From assembly GCF_023898315.1 (NCBI RefSeq), contig NC_064616.1:703233389-703297388 (forward strand): a stretch of DNA of 64,000 nt. The letters run 5' to 3'. Source of the stretch: Schistocerca nitens (taxonomy: Eukaryota > Arthropoda > Insecta > Orthoptera > Acrididae). Each line of letters begins with the position of its first letter. The first letter of the stretch is position 1. The position numbers and the translations under genes were made by a program. Below the pieces are notes generated by a model. The model saw nothing but the letters and a program-made list of their open reading frames with translations, was not told the origin of the DNA and did no database searches. Below, one piece after another: positions 54,390 to 64,000 of this stretch.

Positions 54390-55897
54390 AAAATCTCACT
54401 CCACTCCTGTACACTTCTGATATGCCCAAACCCCCTGCACCTGTTCATCTTCTCCAGTTTGCTGATGACACCGCCTTCCCAGCCCTTTATCATACCCTTC
54501 AACGGTCCCAATATACCCTCCAAACCCACCTTGACTAATTCACTGCTTGGTGCAATCAGTGGTTCCTCCATATTAACCCCTCCAAGACCCAGGCGATCAT
54601 CATAAGCCGCACCACCCGCTCCTCCCATGATTTATACTTCACCATTTATGACCATCCTATCCACCTCACTCCTACCCTCAAATACTTTGGCCTCACCCTC
54701 GATCGCCACCTCACCTGGACTCACCATCTCCTTACCATTCGAAACAAAGCTCACAACAGATTCCACCTCCTGAAACTTCTATCCGACCAGACATGGGGTC
54801 TGCATCCTTCCACCATCCTTCACATCTACAAATCCTTGATCCGCCCCATCCTCTGTTATGCCAGCGTAGCTTGGATTTCCGCCCCTCCCAGGTTCTATAA
54901 ATCCCTCCAAATCCTCGAACGCCAAGCGCTCCACGTCGCCTTCCGCATCTGCCTTCCATTCCCCTCATGCATCCTCTACAACCTCATCCCCTTCCCTCAC
55001 CTTCTCCTTTTCCTTGAACACATCCGCACACTATATATTGTCTGCCTCATTGATCCCCCTCATCCCTCGGGTGTGTCCCTCCCTCTCCACCTCCAGCCCG
55101 TTGCCGCACGTTTACCATTGTGTCCCACCCTCTCTCCATCTCCACACCCTTCACCTCCTTTCCCAACGCAACTTCCACCATTTACCCCTCCCGGATGATG
55201 AGCTTCGCCCTGACATCTACCCTTACTACCAACTCTAACCCAATCCTGCTTCCTCCTCAGGGCTCCCTCTCCTCCTCCTCCCTTCTCCTGAGCGACTTTC
55301 CCCTCCTACTCCCCCTCCCTCTCTTTTGCACCCCTTCAGTGTCTCTGCACTTCCTCCTGCCGTGTCTTCCCTCTTCATCTCCTTCCCCACCAGTCTCCTG
55401 CCTCTTAGTGTACCCGCTGACGCCCCTACTCTCTTAATCCCGCCGCCTCCCCTGCTGCCACTTGCTCTCCCCTCCTTTTCCATCCTCTCCGGCCTCTCCC
55501 TTGGCAGGTCCCACCTGGCAGTTTTATTCTTCATCGTGTGCGCTCCAAGTGGGTTCTAAGTGTGTTGTTCTGGAGTGTTTTTAATACTGTGGCCGACTTT
55601 TAACCTGTGCATATGCCTTCATTGTCTTCTTTGTGTTTTAAGAATCGCCAATTGTGTTTTTAACTTTATGACGACTTTTTTAATTGTACCCCCATGAAAG
55701 TCTCCATGTCAGTGTATTTTTACCTCCATTATTCTGTTTTATGTTCCCCTTTTTCATCGCCTTATATACGTACATAACATTTTATTCTTCTCTTAGTTGT
55801 CATGTCACTCGGCTGAAGAGCGGCGGATTGTGCCGCTGACAGCCCTCCCCTGTCCATAGGGGGCAGGGGAATGAAATGACAATAAAGGGAAAAAAAG
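54390..55897 (+). mobile_element. 5'-truncated LINE inside the Penelope-like element
   Basis: Non-LTR retrotransposon 3' part. Coding remnant at 54396-55198, then a C/T-rich 3' region, AATAAA and an A-rich end near 55897. Penelope-like sequence lies on both sides. No target duplication is visible, so direct insertion versus later recombination is open. The clade is Jockey/I-like; I cannot place it further. Confidence 0.82.
54396..55198 (+). pseudogene. LINE reverse transcriptase C-terminal part
   Basis: Begins within the palm domain (LTPLLYTSDMPKPPAP), then the catalytic motif LLQFADDTAF, and INPSKTQAIIISRTTR. The thumb region follows: LKYFGLTLDRHLTWTHHL, RNKAHNRFHLLKLLS, IYKSLIRPILCYASVAW and LQILERQALHVAF. 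One in-frame TAA at 54536-54538 interrupts an otherwise open frame that ends at 55198. The N-terminal endonuclease and fingers are missing through 5' truncation, the usual fate of LINE copies. Confidence 0.85.
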
Positions 55898-56154
55898 GCT
55901 GGAATTCAGTTCTGACGAGGCAGTGCACAAGCATTAACTCACCTGAAATGAAGGCCAGCTGGTCCGCCGAAATATTGTGTCTGGACGAGGACATGATCCG
56001 ACTGCAAACCCATGAAGAATATCAACAGTTATTACGCTGGGAAAGTCTACGAAATCACTGCGAATACTATTAGACTTCAACTGTTCAATTTATTGGTTAC
56101 ACATGAAATCCTTTCCGCCCACCTGAACAACATTGTATAGTACACCGTGAAACA

Positions 56155-56541
56155 CAGGCACTGCACAATAGTATTTCAAATTCGTATGACAGTCGTGGGT
56201 TCTGTACCAGCGCGAGAAACAATATCACTAAACGATAAACAGCAATCTCGTTATGACAGGTCTTGCCGAAGTCGAATTCCTAAACATGCTGGTAGACATT
56301 TCTGCTTCTTACACGAGTCTTAACATAATCTTCACACAAGCAACCCACTTTCAAATGCTACTTTTGAATAAGGAACAAGCTGTGTAATAGTTCTTTATAA
56401 GCAGAATGTAGATGGAACTACTCCTATCTACTTTTTGCGAGTGCGCTGAAAAGATAACGATTTGCATATCCGAGTGCAATTCCTGTCACTTTCACGATTG
56501 CTGCGTGCCGTCTTCGTTGATCTTGCAATTATAATGGATAT
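56155..56541 (-). pseudogene. T3 Tc1-like element, 5' end fragment
   Basis: Minus strand from 56541: terminal-repeat remnant ATTATAATTGCAAG, 5' untranslated part with GATATGCAAATCGTTATC, then the coding start RVRSRNVYQHV and EIAVYR or, in the next frame, CCLSFSDIVSRAGTEPTTVIR, the first helix-turn-helix. It stops near 56155. TTATAAGCAGAATGTAGATG at 56394 is the uninterrupted version of the site where the hAT-like element sits in the other T3 copy. Confidence 0.78.
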
Positions 56542-56544
56542 ACA

Positions 56545-56890
56545 CAGTGGTTGTAATAGAACTTTCGCGACTTTAAGGAGCCCCATGTAAAACGAGTGAT
56601 CGAAAAACAATGAAACTTTCTGGATGCATTTGTAAGGAGATGAGGAAGCAAAATAGCTAATAAACCATTGAAGGGTACGCATTTTAATTTATACATGAGA
56701 GAGTAACATTTACAAATTGAACGACATTTTTTATTTTAAGTACAAGTTTTTAGCTTCACTGTTTATTTACTTACTCGTAATGATACAAGTTATGTGACGA
56801 GTTTGTTTCGTGGTTTTGCCATTCTCAAGTGTACCTGTGAAGATGGTGTAATAGGTATAATATAAGTTCCTTACGTCTACGTTAGTCTGC
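56545..56890. other. possible 3' remains of a Penelope-like element
   Basis: GAGTTTGTTTCGTGGTTTTGCCATTCTCA (56799-56827) and the phrase CTGTGAAGATGGTG resemble Penelope-like terminal sequence. It lies across the LINE from the endonuclease piece at 59860-60425. No coding seen; weak. Confidence 0.35.
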
Positions 56891-56894
56891 GTAT

Positions 56895-57997
56895 ACACAG
56901 GCTACAGATTAGCTGGCTGTTTCTCAAGGAGTTCCTTGCGGGGTGGGGGAGTGGCTCTGTACGTAAAAAACAGTATTTCATTCGAGTCCATAGACGTATC
57001 ACGACACTGCACTGAACAGATATTTGAAAGTTGTGCAGCATTATTTGAATTCAGAGAAACTAAACTTCTAATTGCTGTTGTTTATAGGTCCCCTAACTCC
57101 GACTTCAGAACATTTTTGCTTAAGCTAGAGAGGGTACTTGATTCACTTTGTAGGAAGTACCAGAAAGTATTTATATGTGGTGACTTCAATATTAATTTTG
57201 TATATGACTGTGCAAGAAAAAGGATGTTGGTAGATCTCCTAAATTCATATGATCTGATGAAAACTGTGTTTTTTCCAACTAGGGTGCAGGGGAACAGTAG
57301 CACAGTCATAGACAATATTTTTATTCATTCCTCATTACCAGATGGGCATTCTGTTAGTAAAAGGGTGAATGGCCTTTCAGACCATGATGCACAAATTTTA
57401 ACACTAAAAGGTTTTTGTACTCAAACCAATGTCATATTTAATTACAAACTACGTAGGAAAGTTAATCCAACAGCAATAGAGAGTTTTTTAAAACCTGTCA
57501 AGGAACAAGAGTGGAAAGATGTTTATAGTGCCGATAATATAGATGATAAATACAATGTTTTCCATAACACATTTCTCATGCTCTTTGAGAGTTGCTTTCC
57601 ATTAGAACACTCTAAACCGGGTACTAGCAGTAATGGACAGTTCGGTTGGCTGACTAGTGGGATAAGGATATAATGTAGAACAAAGCAGGGATTATATCAA
57701 AATGTTAGAAGTAGTCACAATCAAGCTACAGTAGCCCATTACAAACAGTATTATAAGGTGCTTAAAAATGTTATTAGCAAGGCAAAGAGTATGTGGCACG
57801 CAAATAGAATAGCTAATTCACAGGGTAAAATTAAAGCCATGTGGTCAGTTGTGAAGAAAGTGTCTGGTCAGCAGCACAAGGTCGACGATATAAAGTCAGT
57901 TCACAGTAATAATATTTCTGCTACTGATAAATCAGATATATGTACAGTATTTAACAATCATTTTCTGAACATTGCTGGCGAATTAAAAAAAAATTAG
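56895..57997 (+). pseudogene. LINE endonuclease (APE-type) and linker
   Basis: APE-like endonuclease that nicks target DNA to prime reverse transcription. The open frame has no proper ATG at its start because the 5' end is cut; it enters at TGYRLAGCFSR. Motifs: GGGVALYVKN, AVVYRSPN, KVFICGDFNINF (catalytic Asp-Asn), STVIDNIFIH and GLSDHDAQIL (catalytic SDHD). A TAA at 57671-57673 interrupts, after which the same frame continues with YKQYYKVLKNVISKAK and FNNHFLNIAGEL to a run of A at 57984-57995, where the frame slips. Confidence 0.88.
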
Positions 57998-58782
57998 TAT
58001 CTACAGGAAATCATATAAATTTCTTAGCAAATATCTTTCCGAGATTGTCGTCTGAAATACTCCTCTGTGATACAGACAAGAGGGAGACTGAGTCAATAAT
58101 TAAATCACTGAAGACTAAGGACTCTCATGGTTATGATGGAGTGTCTAGCAGAATATTAAAGTACTGTGCAGCACATGGTAGCCCTGTATTTAGCCATATT
58201 TGTAATTTTTCCTTTAGGAATGGTCAGTTTCCTGAGCGATTACAGTACTCAGTAGTAAAGCCGCTTTATAAAAAGGGAGAAAGGGATAATGTAGATCATT
58301 TAAGACCTGTTTCTATGCCATCAGTGTTTGCAAAAGTTATCGAAAAGACTGTGTATGTAAGGTTAATTGATCATTTTATATCACATGATTTGCTATCAAA
58401 TGTACAGTTCGGCTTTAGAAGTCGTTTGACAACTGAAAATGCTATATTCTCTTTTCTCTGTGAGGTACTAGATGGGCTAAACAAAAAGTTTCGAACGCTT
58501 GGCGTATTTTTTGATTTAACAAAGGCATTTGATTGTTTTGATCTCACAATATTGCTCCAGAAGTTGGACCATTACAGAATAAGGGGAGTAGCTCGCAATT
58601 GGTTCACCTCTTACTTTAGCAACAGGCAGAAAAAGGTCATTATTCACAATGTTGATAACGCCTGTGATGTGGGATCTGAGTGGGGTACTGTCAAATGGGG
58701 GGTTCCCCAGGGATCAGTGTTGGGGCCGCTCCTGTTCCTTATTTATATAAATGATATGCCTTCTAGTATTATGGGTAACTAA
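57998..58782 (+). pseudogene. LINE reverse transcriptase, fingers and palm
   Basis: RNA-dependent DNA polymerase. After the slip in the A run the frame is open: LKTKDSHGYDGVSSRILKYC, VVKPLYKKGERDNVDHLRPV, FGFRSRLTTENAI, then FFDLTKAFDCF (motif A with catalytic Asp) and WGVPQGSVLGPLLFLIYIND (motif B). It ends at a TAA right before the FADD motif, which follows in another frame at about 58790 as FLFADDTPL. The catalytic domain is otherwise well kept. Confidence 0.88.
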
Positions 58783-59585
58783 AATATTTCTGTTTGCTGA
58801 TGACACTCCGTTGCAAGTAGTGCAATACATGACCTCAGTTCATGGCTTGTAGAAAATAAACTAACGTTAAATCACAGTAAGACTCAGTTTTTACAGTTTC
58901 TTACATACACACTTCAACAAAACCTGACGTTTTAATCTCACAGATCGGGCATATGATTAGTGAAACTGAACAGTTCAAATTTCTAGGTGTTTAGATAGAT
59001 AGTAAGCTGTCGTGGAAGGCCCACGTTCAGGATCTTGTTCAAAGACTTAATACTGCCATTTCCATTATTCGAACGGTATCAAAAGTGAGTGATTCTTCGA
59101 CACGTAAATTAGTCTACTTTGCTTATTTTCATTCACTTATATCGTATGGTATTATGTTTTCGGGTAACTCTTCCCATTTTAGAAGGATATTTTTGGCTCA
59201 GAAACGGGCAGTTCGGGCAATAAGTGATGTGAGTTCACGAATGTCTTGTCGACCTCTGTTCACGAGTCTGGGTATTTTGACATTGGCCTCTCAATATGTA
59301 TATTCCTTATTGTTGTTTCTTGTTACCAATATTGATTTATTTCCAAGAATAAGCAGCTTTCACTCGGTTAATACTCGGCAGAAATCAAACCTCCATTTGG
59401 ATCGGACTTCCTTAACTCTTGTGCAAAAAGGTGTGCAGTATACTGCTGCATCCATTTTCAATAAGCTGCCACTCAAATTCAAAAATCTTAGCAGTAATCT
59501 ACGCGCTTTCAAATCCAAATTGAAGAGTTTCCTCATGGGTCACTCCTTCTATTCTGTCGAGGAGTTCCTTGAAAAATTAAGCTGA
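58783..59585 (+). pseudogene. LINE reverse transcriptase, FADD motif and thumb/C-terminus
   Basis: FLFADDTPL at about 58788 carries two catalytic Asp. A deletion and shift follow, then SSWLVENKLTLNHSKTQFLQ. From about 58965 one frame runs to the end: ETEQFKFLGV, a TAG at 58992-58994, IDSKLSWKAHVQDLVQRL, YFAYFHSLISYGIMFSG, AQKRAVRAISDV and TLVQKGVQYTAASIFNKLP, with a stop at 59585. Breaks in this part: one deletion, one or two shifts, one stop. Confidence 0.86.
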
Positions 59586-59859
59586 TTCTTATTGTATTGC
59601 TGATAGCATTTACTTAAACTTATGGACTAACTTTTTTTCAGGTTCATGAACATTTATTCTTATCTCTTATTACTTTTATGTTGTAATTTCATGTACTGAC
59701 ACGTTCCATGACCTTGGAGATTTGCTCCTCAATTTGGTTCTACGGGACTTGACGTGTAAATAAATAAATAAACATGGCAGCTAATGCTTACGTATTAGCT
59801 GGTATGGCGTGGTCCATATGGCACCTTGGAGCATAAATGCCCGTCGTCTTCTTGTTATG

Positions 59860-60425
59860 ACATGATCATGCTATTTATATGTTTACTTTTTATTTGTGTG
59901 GTCATGGAAAGCTATTTCTGACCGATTTTGACAGCTTTGACTCCAGCAATGCTACATGTTTACAATGAAGTTTCTGTTTCGCGGACAGTCAGTGATTACA
60001 TTTAATTTTTTAGAGATAGTGTTTTTTGTGGTTTTTACGTTAATGATAAGTGTTCTATTGTTTCTATAGCGATAATTTTCCCCTTTTCTTTTATAACGTT
60101 AATAAAATTTACGAGGTGTTTTTGTTTAAAATCTGTTTGTTCGTTGACTATGTCTTCTGGGTATTTTCTGTATGAGTGTAAATTTCCATTTCCTCCAAAA
60201 TGTTCATTGTGTGTCCTGTGAGTACTCTGTGTAGAATTTTTTGCGCATTTTCAAAGTTTTCAGCTTTATGTTCTTGGCTTTTGAAATGCAAGTAAAATGT
60301 GGATTGACTGCTTTCGCAGTTTCGTGTGTGTTCTTTAAATCTGATTCCGAACTTACTGCCTGTTTGTCCGATATAAAGTTTATTTCAGTTGTCAAAAGAA
60401 AATTTTCAGATGTATCGAGTTGAAA
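59860..60425 (-). pseudogene. Penelope-like element fragment, GIY-YIG endonuclease part
   Basis: Minus strand near 60270-60385: NKLYIGQTGSKFGIRFKEH and TRNCESSQSTFYLHF, then ENAQKILHRVLTGHTMNILE, which is the C-terminal endonuclease of a Penelope-like element. It differs clearly from the copy at 54 kb, so it belongs to another lineage. Broken; the reverse transcriptase is absent from the window. Confidence 0.78.
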
Positions 60426-60429
60426 AAGC

Positions 60430-62809
60430 GGAGGTATTATTATTGTTATTATTATTTGTTGATTATATTTTGGCTTTCAAATTCTTTCTCGTATAAATGT
60501 TAACTTTATTTTTGTTTTCTTATAAAGTTGTTTATCTTTCCCGATATTTGGCCTTTGGACTGTATTTATTCAAAATCTGGGTGAACTGAGGCTCAAATTC
60601 CTATCCATCCATCAAAATATGTGTGCGTTTCCGAGAAGCGTGCTGTATTTTGTCATGTGTAACATCCCTCTTCTCCTTTTCTCTCGCGTCTGGAAATCGC
60701 AAAAGCAACTCCGTGCCTCGAATCACTCGTTCCAGCTCTTTGCGCAGTACGTTTTTTCGATGCACAACGAAACAGTACGATTGTTGGTGACCAACTGTTT
60801 AGCGGAGCCCACGCTTAAATTCTCAGCACTGATATATTTGTGATATTTCGGTACACGTGTCCAGCATCGCTTTAACATGCGAGAAAAGGTTAGAAGTCTG
60901 AACTCTGGTACAACAGACTACTGCCCCGTACCAATCCGATTGAACTCAAATTCCAAGTTCCGACCACTGGACTGGAAATATACAGCACTTTCAATGTCTT
61001 TTAATTTTAAACTGGCTCTTCATAACTTCGAGTATCTCAGCAAATAAAAGACTGTCGATGTGGTAGTACAAATACATGAAGGAGAGAAAGTCAGACCAAA
61101 ATCAGTCATTTCTTCCTCCACAGAAACTTTATTCATACTTTTCCAAAGTTCTATACACATATTTTCTTAATGAGCATCTTCTCCAGCTAGCTTTTAGCTT
61201 ATACGCATACGGAGTCCAACGGTTCATTTCATTTGTCGAAAGTCCAAACAACCATGAAATGGCTGAATTTCAAAGTAATCGTTATTTGAATCAGAATTTG
61301 CATATACTTCTATTTCCATTTTCAGATAAACGACAGAGTAAAACATGTGACTGCCTGTTTGGTGTTAGCCTTTCAGTACAATATCTGTTGTATCAGAGCA
61401 GTCGATCTTGTTCTTCCCAACAGCAGCACAGAACGGGAACTGTCCAAAATAGTGTGCGAATGATTTCTTTCTAATGACTGCCCCTTCTTTTGCGTCTGTG
61501 ATAACCCAAGGAGAATGTTTTCTTAATTGCCTGCGTCACAATACTGTAGTCTGATTTGATCCATTATAAATGGTAACCGAACCAGATATTTCTCATAAAT
61601 AAAATTATTCGAACTACAGTGCGTCAATTGCACAGTCGTAAACGTAGAGCTGAAGCTTGCAACTAGGCTACTAAATCCCCAATACTCGTATTCGACTGAT
61701 TTGCTCATCCGTGCGGGCTTCTATGGTTATATAATGCTCTGGGTATTCTTGCGTCGTTTTGGGACTGTTTGCACTATTTCTTTTGTCAAGATTTCGACTA
61801 CACACGCAATGAAACACTCATTAAAGATAATTCTTTCTGTGGTAGCTGGTTCGCTATTTGATGATTGTACCACGTATCGCATTACGATCTGAAAGAGAAG
61901 TGGACACGAGAGGAGGAATACTAAGCCACAGATAAAAGTAAGTCGTAGCTTACAGTAAATGGAAGCTTTCCTTCAACCAGTGAAGTGCAATTTGAGACCT
62001 TCGAATCATGCATTTTGTCGGCATGGGGAGAAGAGGCAGTGGCGTATCGTTCCGTATCGGTACACTATGCGCAAATGTCCCGAATTAAACTCCAAACCTC
62101 CCAACACTGTTCTTTGGAGTGGGGTCATATTACACTGTTGATGATGATTCTTACCCCCCCCCCCTCCCGCCCTCACCCTTCGGGGTGCTTCGTACCACAC
62201 CGTACTTCACCCTGCCCCTTCACTTTCATCATATTCACTAATTATATAGACGCAACACGACGTTACGCATCGTTCCAAGATTGTTTGTATTCGTCATTTT
62301 CATACAAAAGATCGTTTCATCACCATGATTCATTCCGCTTGTTAAGACCAGAAAAGATTTATTTATGAAATTAACAGAGAACGGTAACATTCCTATACAG
62401 CCTCCGTGGGTGGTTTCTGGTACTATGCCTATCTGTACTCACGTCAGGTGACCATGTTTGTTTTCAGGAACGCCAGCAGCTGTAGGACTGAAATGTCGTG
62501 AAAAGGAAAGATGGAAGGAAAGTCATAGTAGACGCTTACGTCGAAGTGAGGTTTACCCCTGGCTATCTGAGCATTTCTGTGACGGTTGGTGCAACGCAGA
62601 AAAAGAGAATCTACAACATTAGAGACGAACACTAGTTCACATAATCATCGGGAGGAAACTGATAAAGGGACTTGTGGGACATTTCTAATGATACACTTTA
62701 ATATATCGCTGGAAACTGGGTTGGACCTGTCATATTATCTAGACACAAAAGGATGGAGACTGGTCTATAACTGAGAAACTTGATGGAACGGCATCAGGAA
62801 AACAATCAA
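60430..62809. other. no gene recognised
   Basis: 2.4 kb, mostly AT-rich. The longest open frame, 132 residues at 61076-61474, has no domain that I recognise, and its start lacks context. A C run of 11 at 62155-62165 and surrounding CTTACCCCC / CGGGGTGCTTCG sequence at 62100-62220 may be a GC-rich repeat piece. Confidence 0.45.
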
Positions 62810-62940
62810 AAGCAGCTGTAATGTTTATTTATTAAATAACAACCAGTTTCGGTCTAGTGACGATCTTCAAGTCACGGATGAATGTAACATCGCTTGGCTT
62901 GTAGATGGTCGCTTGACCGGAACTAGTTCTCCCTCAACAG
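62810..62940. repeat. possible terminal fragment of a retroelement
   Basis: TTTATTTATTAAATAACAAC, then CAGTTTCGGTCTAGTGACGA and TCTTCAAGTC, with a diverged inverse GACCGGAACTAGTT at 62917-62930. This layout recalls the ends of Penelope-like elements in insects. No coding part nearby; low support. Confidence 0.35.
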
Positions 62941-63395
62941 ATACACATTACAGTAGTTTTTTATGGCTTACGCGATGTCAGTCTTTAAATACACTAAATC
63001 TGTAGTTTCAGTCGTTTATCTCAGCGACAGTGTACTAAGAATTAACTTCAGAGGATATTAAGGCCCTCGCTGCAAAATAACGAGTACATCCGACAAAAAA
63101 GAAATTAATCTTGTTCTGCAGATGCGCATTCTTACCACCGATGTTCAGTTATTGTTGGTAGCTTTAAAAGTAGGCCTATTTCAGTACAGACTTTTCTGGA
63201 TTTGTTCCTTCTATGCTAAAATCATTTCTGCATGACGTTTCCCAGAAGATTCCACTGGAGTTCCGCCTAAGTTGACATGTAGTGGAGTGCAGGTACGTGT
63301 CTCTATCAAACTGCGCCGATCGATTTCGATTGAACACGACACAGCGTAAGAGCACATTCCGGAATCAGTAATAGCCCACGACAAATACACGATCT
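62941..63395. other. no gene recognised
   Basis: AT-rich spacer; nothing seen. Confidence 0.5.
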
Positions 63396-64000
63396 AACTG
63401 AAATAATCCGGATACCTATTAGTGGGCATTAACATGGCGTGCGCCCACTCTTCGCCTGTATGCTAGCCTGAACTCTACTGTGGGCACCTTCAGTGAGGTT
63501 TCTGAATGTCTGTGGAGGAATGTCAGCCCACTCTTCCTGAAGAGCCGAAACTAGAGAAAATGGTGATGATGGGCGCTTGGGTCTGGAGCGAAGCCGACTT
63601 ACTAACTCACCCTGAAGGTGTTCCACTGGGTCCGGGTAAGGACTTTGGCAGACCAGTCAATTCCAGGAAGGTTATTATCCACAAACCATTACCTCACAGT
63701 TGCTGCCTTTATCACAGGATGCATTGTCATGTTGACACAAACAGTATGCAGTGCTGTAAAACATATATTCATATCCATCCGCAGTTAGCGTTTTCTTAAA
63801 TGTAGTAAGGAGACCACAACCTAACCACGAAAAACAAACCCATGTCGTAACACCACCTCCCACGTTCTTAACTGTTGGCACTACACATGGTTCCAGGTAA
63901 CGTTCTCTAAGCATTCGCCAAACTCAAACCCTTCAATCGGATTGCAACAGACTATAACGTGACTCTTTGCCCCAGATCACTAGTTTTTATTCATCCACTC
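63396..64000 (-). pseudogene. Tc1-like transposon (TB), C-terminal half, runs off the window
   Basis: Left end ACTGAAATAATCCGGATACC next to a TA at 63394-63395. Minus-strand remnants: [60 protein letters not shown] (second catalytic Asp), a shifted stretch where SPDLNPIE would be (it lies near 63600-63640 and is not readable), then SLVSALQEEWADIPPQTFRN and QAKSGRTPC at the end. The first Asp lies near the right edge in a poorly kept region. At least three breaks. Confidence 0.82.

Larger units (their letters stand above)
53440..56060 (-). mobile_element. Penelope-like element, broken, hosting a LINE
   Basis: About 2.6 kb span. The two ends carry the same terminal sequence in opposite orientation: 53455-53575 and 55920-56050 share GGTCCGCCGAAATATTG and GACATGATCCG in reverse complement. 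Between them, on the minus strand, lies the C-terminal GIY-YIG endonuclease: GVYEIPCHCGKKYIGQTI near 54025-54080, then PEKSAVAEHC and ISPASRY. The C-terminal edge of the reverse transcriptase, TLVKRAYVISDEEHLKEEL, lies at 54281-54390. Most of the reverse transcriptase is missing and a LINE occupies its place. It is a fossil with several breaks; the age cannot be set here. Confidence 0.82.
56895..59772 (+). mobile_element. 5'-truncated LINE, Jockey/CR1 group
   Basis: Nearly 2.9 kb: C-terminal part of the endonuclease, reverse transcriptase, and a 190-bp 3' untranslated region ending CTACGGGACTTGACGTG and (TAAA)n at 59757-59772. The 5' end is truncated inside the endonuclease domain around 56895. 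A short CTTACGT is present both near 56871 and 59787 and could be part of the target duplication, which is uncertain. Few breaks, so relatively recent. Confidence 0.9.

Noticed and set aside
54836-55559. Several proline- and serine-rich open frames on both strands
   Set aside because: They arise from the C/T-rich 3' region of the LINE; only the frame of the reverse transcriptase up to 55198 is supported.
61076-61474. 132-residue open frame as a host gene
   Set aside because: No recognisable domain, no splice or start context that I could support, and length within chance for a 64-kb window read in six frames.

Overview
The window looks like non-genic DNA from a large, repeat-rich arthropod genome. 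I recognise no host protein-coding gene, working rRNA gene or working tRNA gene. The dense mix of Tc1/mariner transposons, tRNA-derived SINEs sharing one tail, a 5S-derived SINE, Jockey/CR1-type LINEs and Penelope-like elements fits an orthopteran such as a grasshopper or locust. That assignment is inference from recalled repeat families, not a database search.

Names used below. S1: SINE with a Ser/Leu-like tRNA head and a shared body (12 copies, plus one copy with a Gly-like head). S2: SINE with a different tRNA-like head. S3: SINE with an Arg/Ala-style head and a GC-rich body. S4: SINE present as an inverted pair. 5S-SINE: SINE with a 5S rRNA head. T3: a Tc1 family whose termini begin CACTACTGG; it has four copies here. 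TB: a Tc1 family known here only from broken pieces.

Layout. 1-796: piece of a DD41D-type mariner relative. 1593-3140 and 4695-6116: two structurally complete transposons with uninterrupted transposase genes, the only intact protein-coding genes in the window. 7416-8811: decayed Tc1. 9235-9656: perfect 211-bp tandem duplication. 12257-13655: T3 copy flanked by 45-bp direct repeats that begin and end in TA. 14-23 kb: SINEs and unassigned AT-rich DNA. 23.5-25.5 kb: two more Tc1 elements, one with a single frameshift. 26-35 kb: a nest in which a T3 element is split by a 4.9-kb hAT-like element, itself interrupted by a SINE and by a mariner that carries another SINE. 36.9-37.5 kb: internally deleted mariner relative. 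41.7-51.2 kb: SINE-rich stretch with four more Tc1 fossils and the 5S-SINE. 53.4-56.1 kb: Penelope-like fossil containing a LINE. 56.9-59.8 kb: 5'-truncated LINE lying against a second Penelope-like piece. 63.4-64 kb: Tc1 piece running off the window.

No genes here work together as a pathway. The parts interact as hosts and guests: intact autonomous elements supply transposase, LINE-type machinery presumably moved the SINEs, and target-site duplications give a relative order of insertion. I found no convincing undescribed biological system. The best leads are the unusual catalytic spacing of the two intact transposases, the 45-bp TA-bounded repeats, the nested 29.8-34.7 kb block with a matching uninterrupted T3 sequence at 56.4 kb, and two opposite S4 insertions at one target site.
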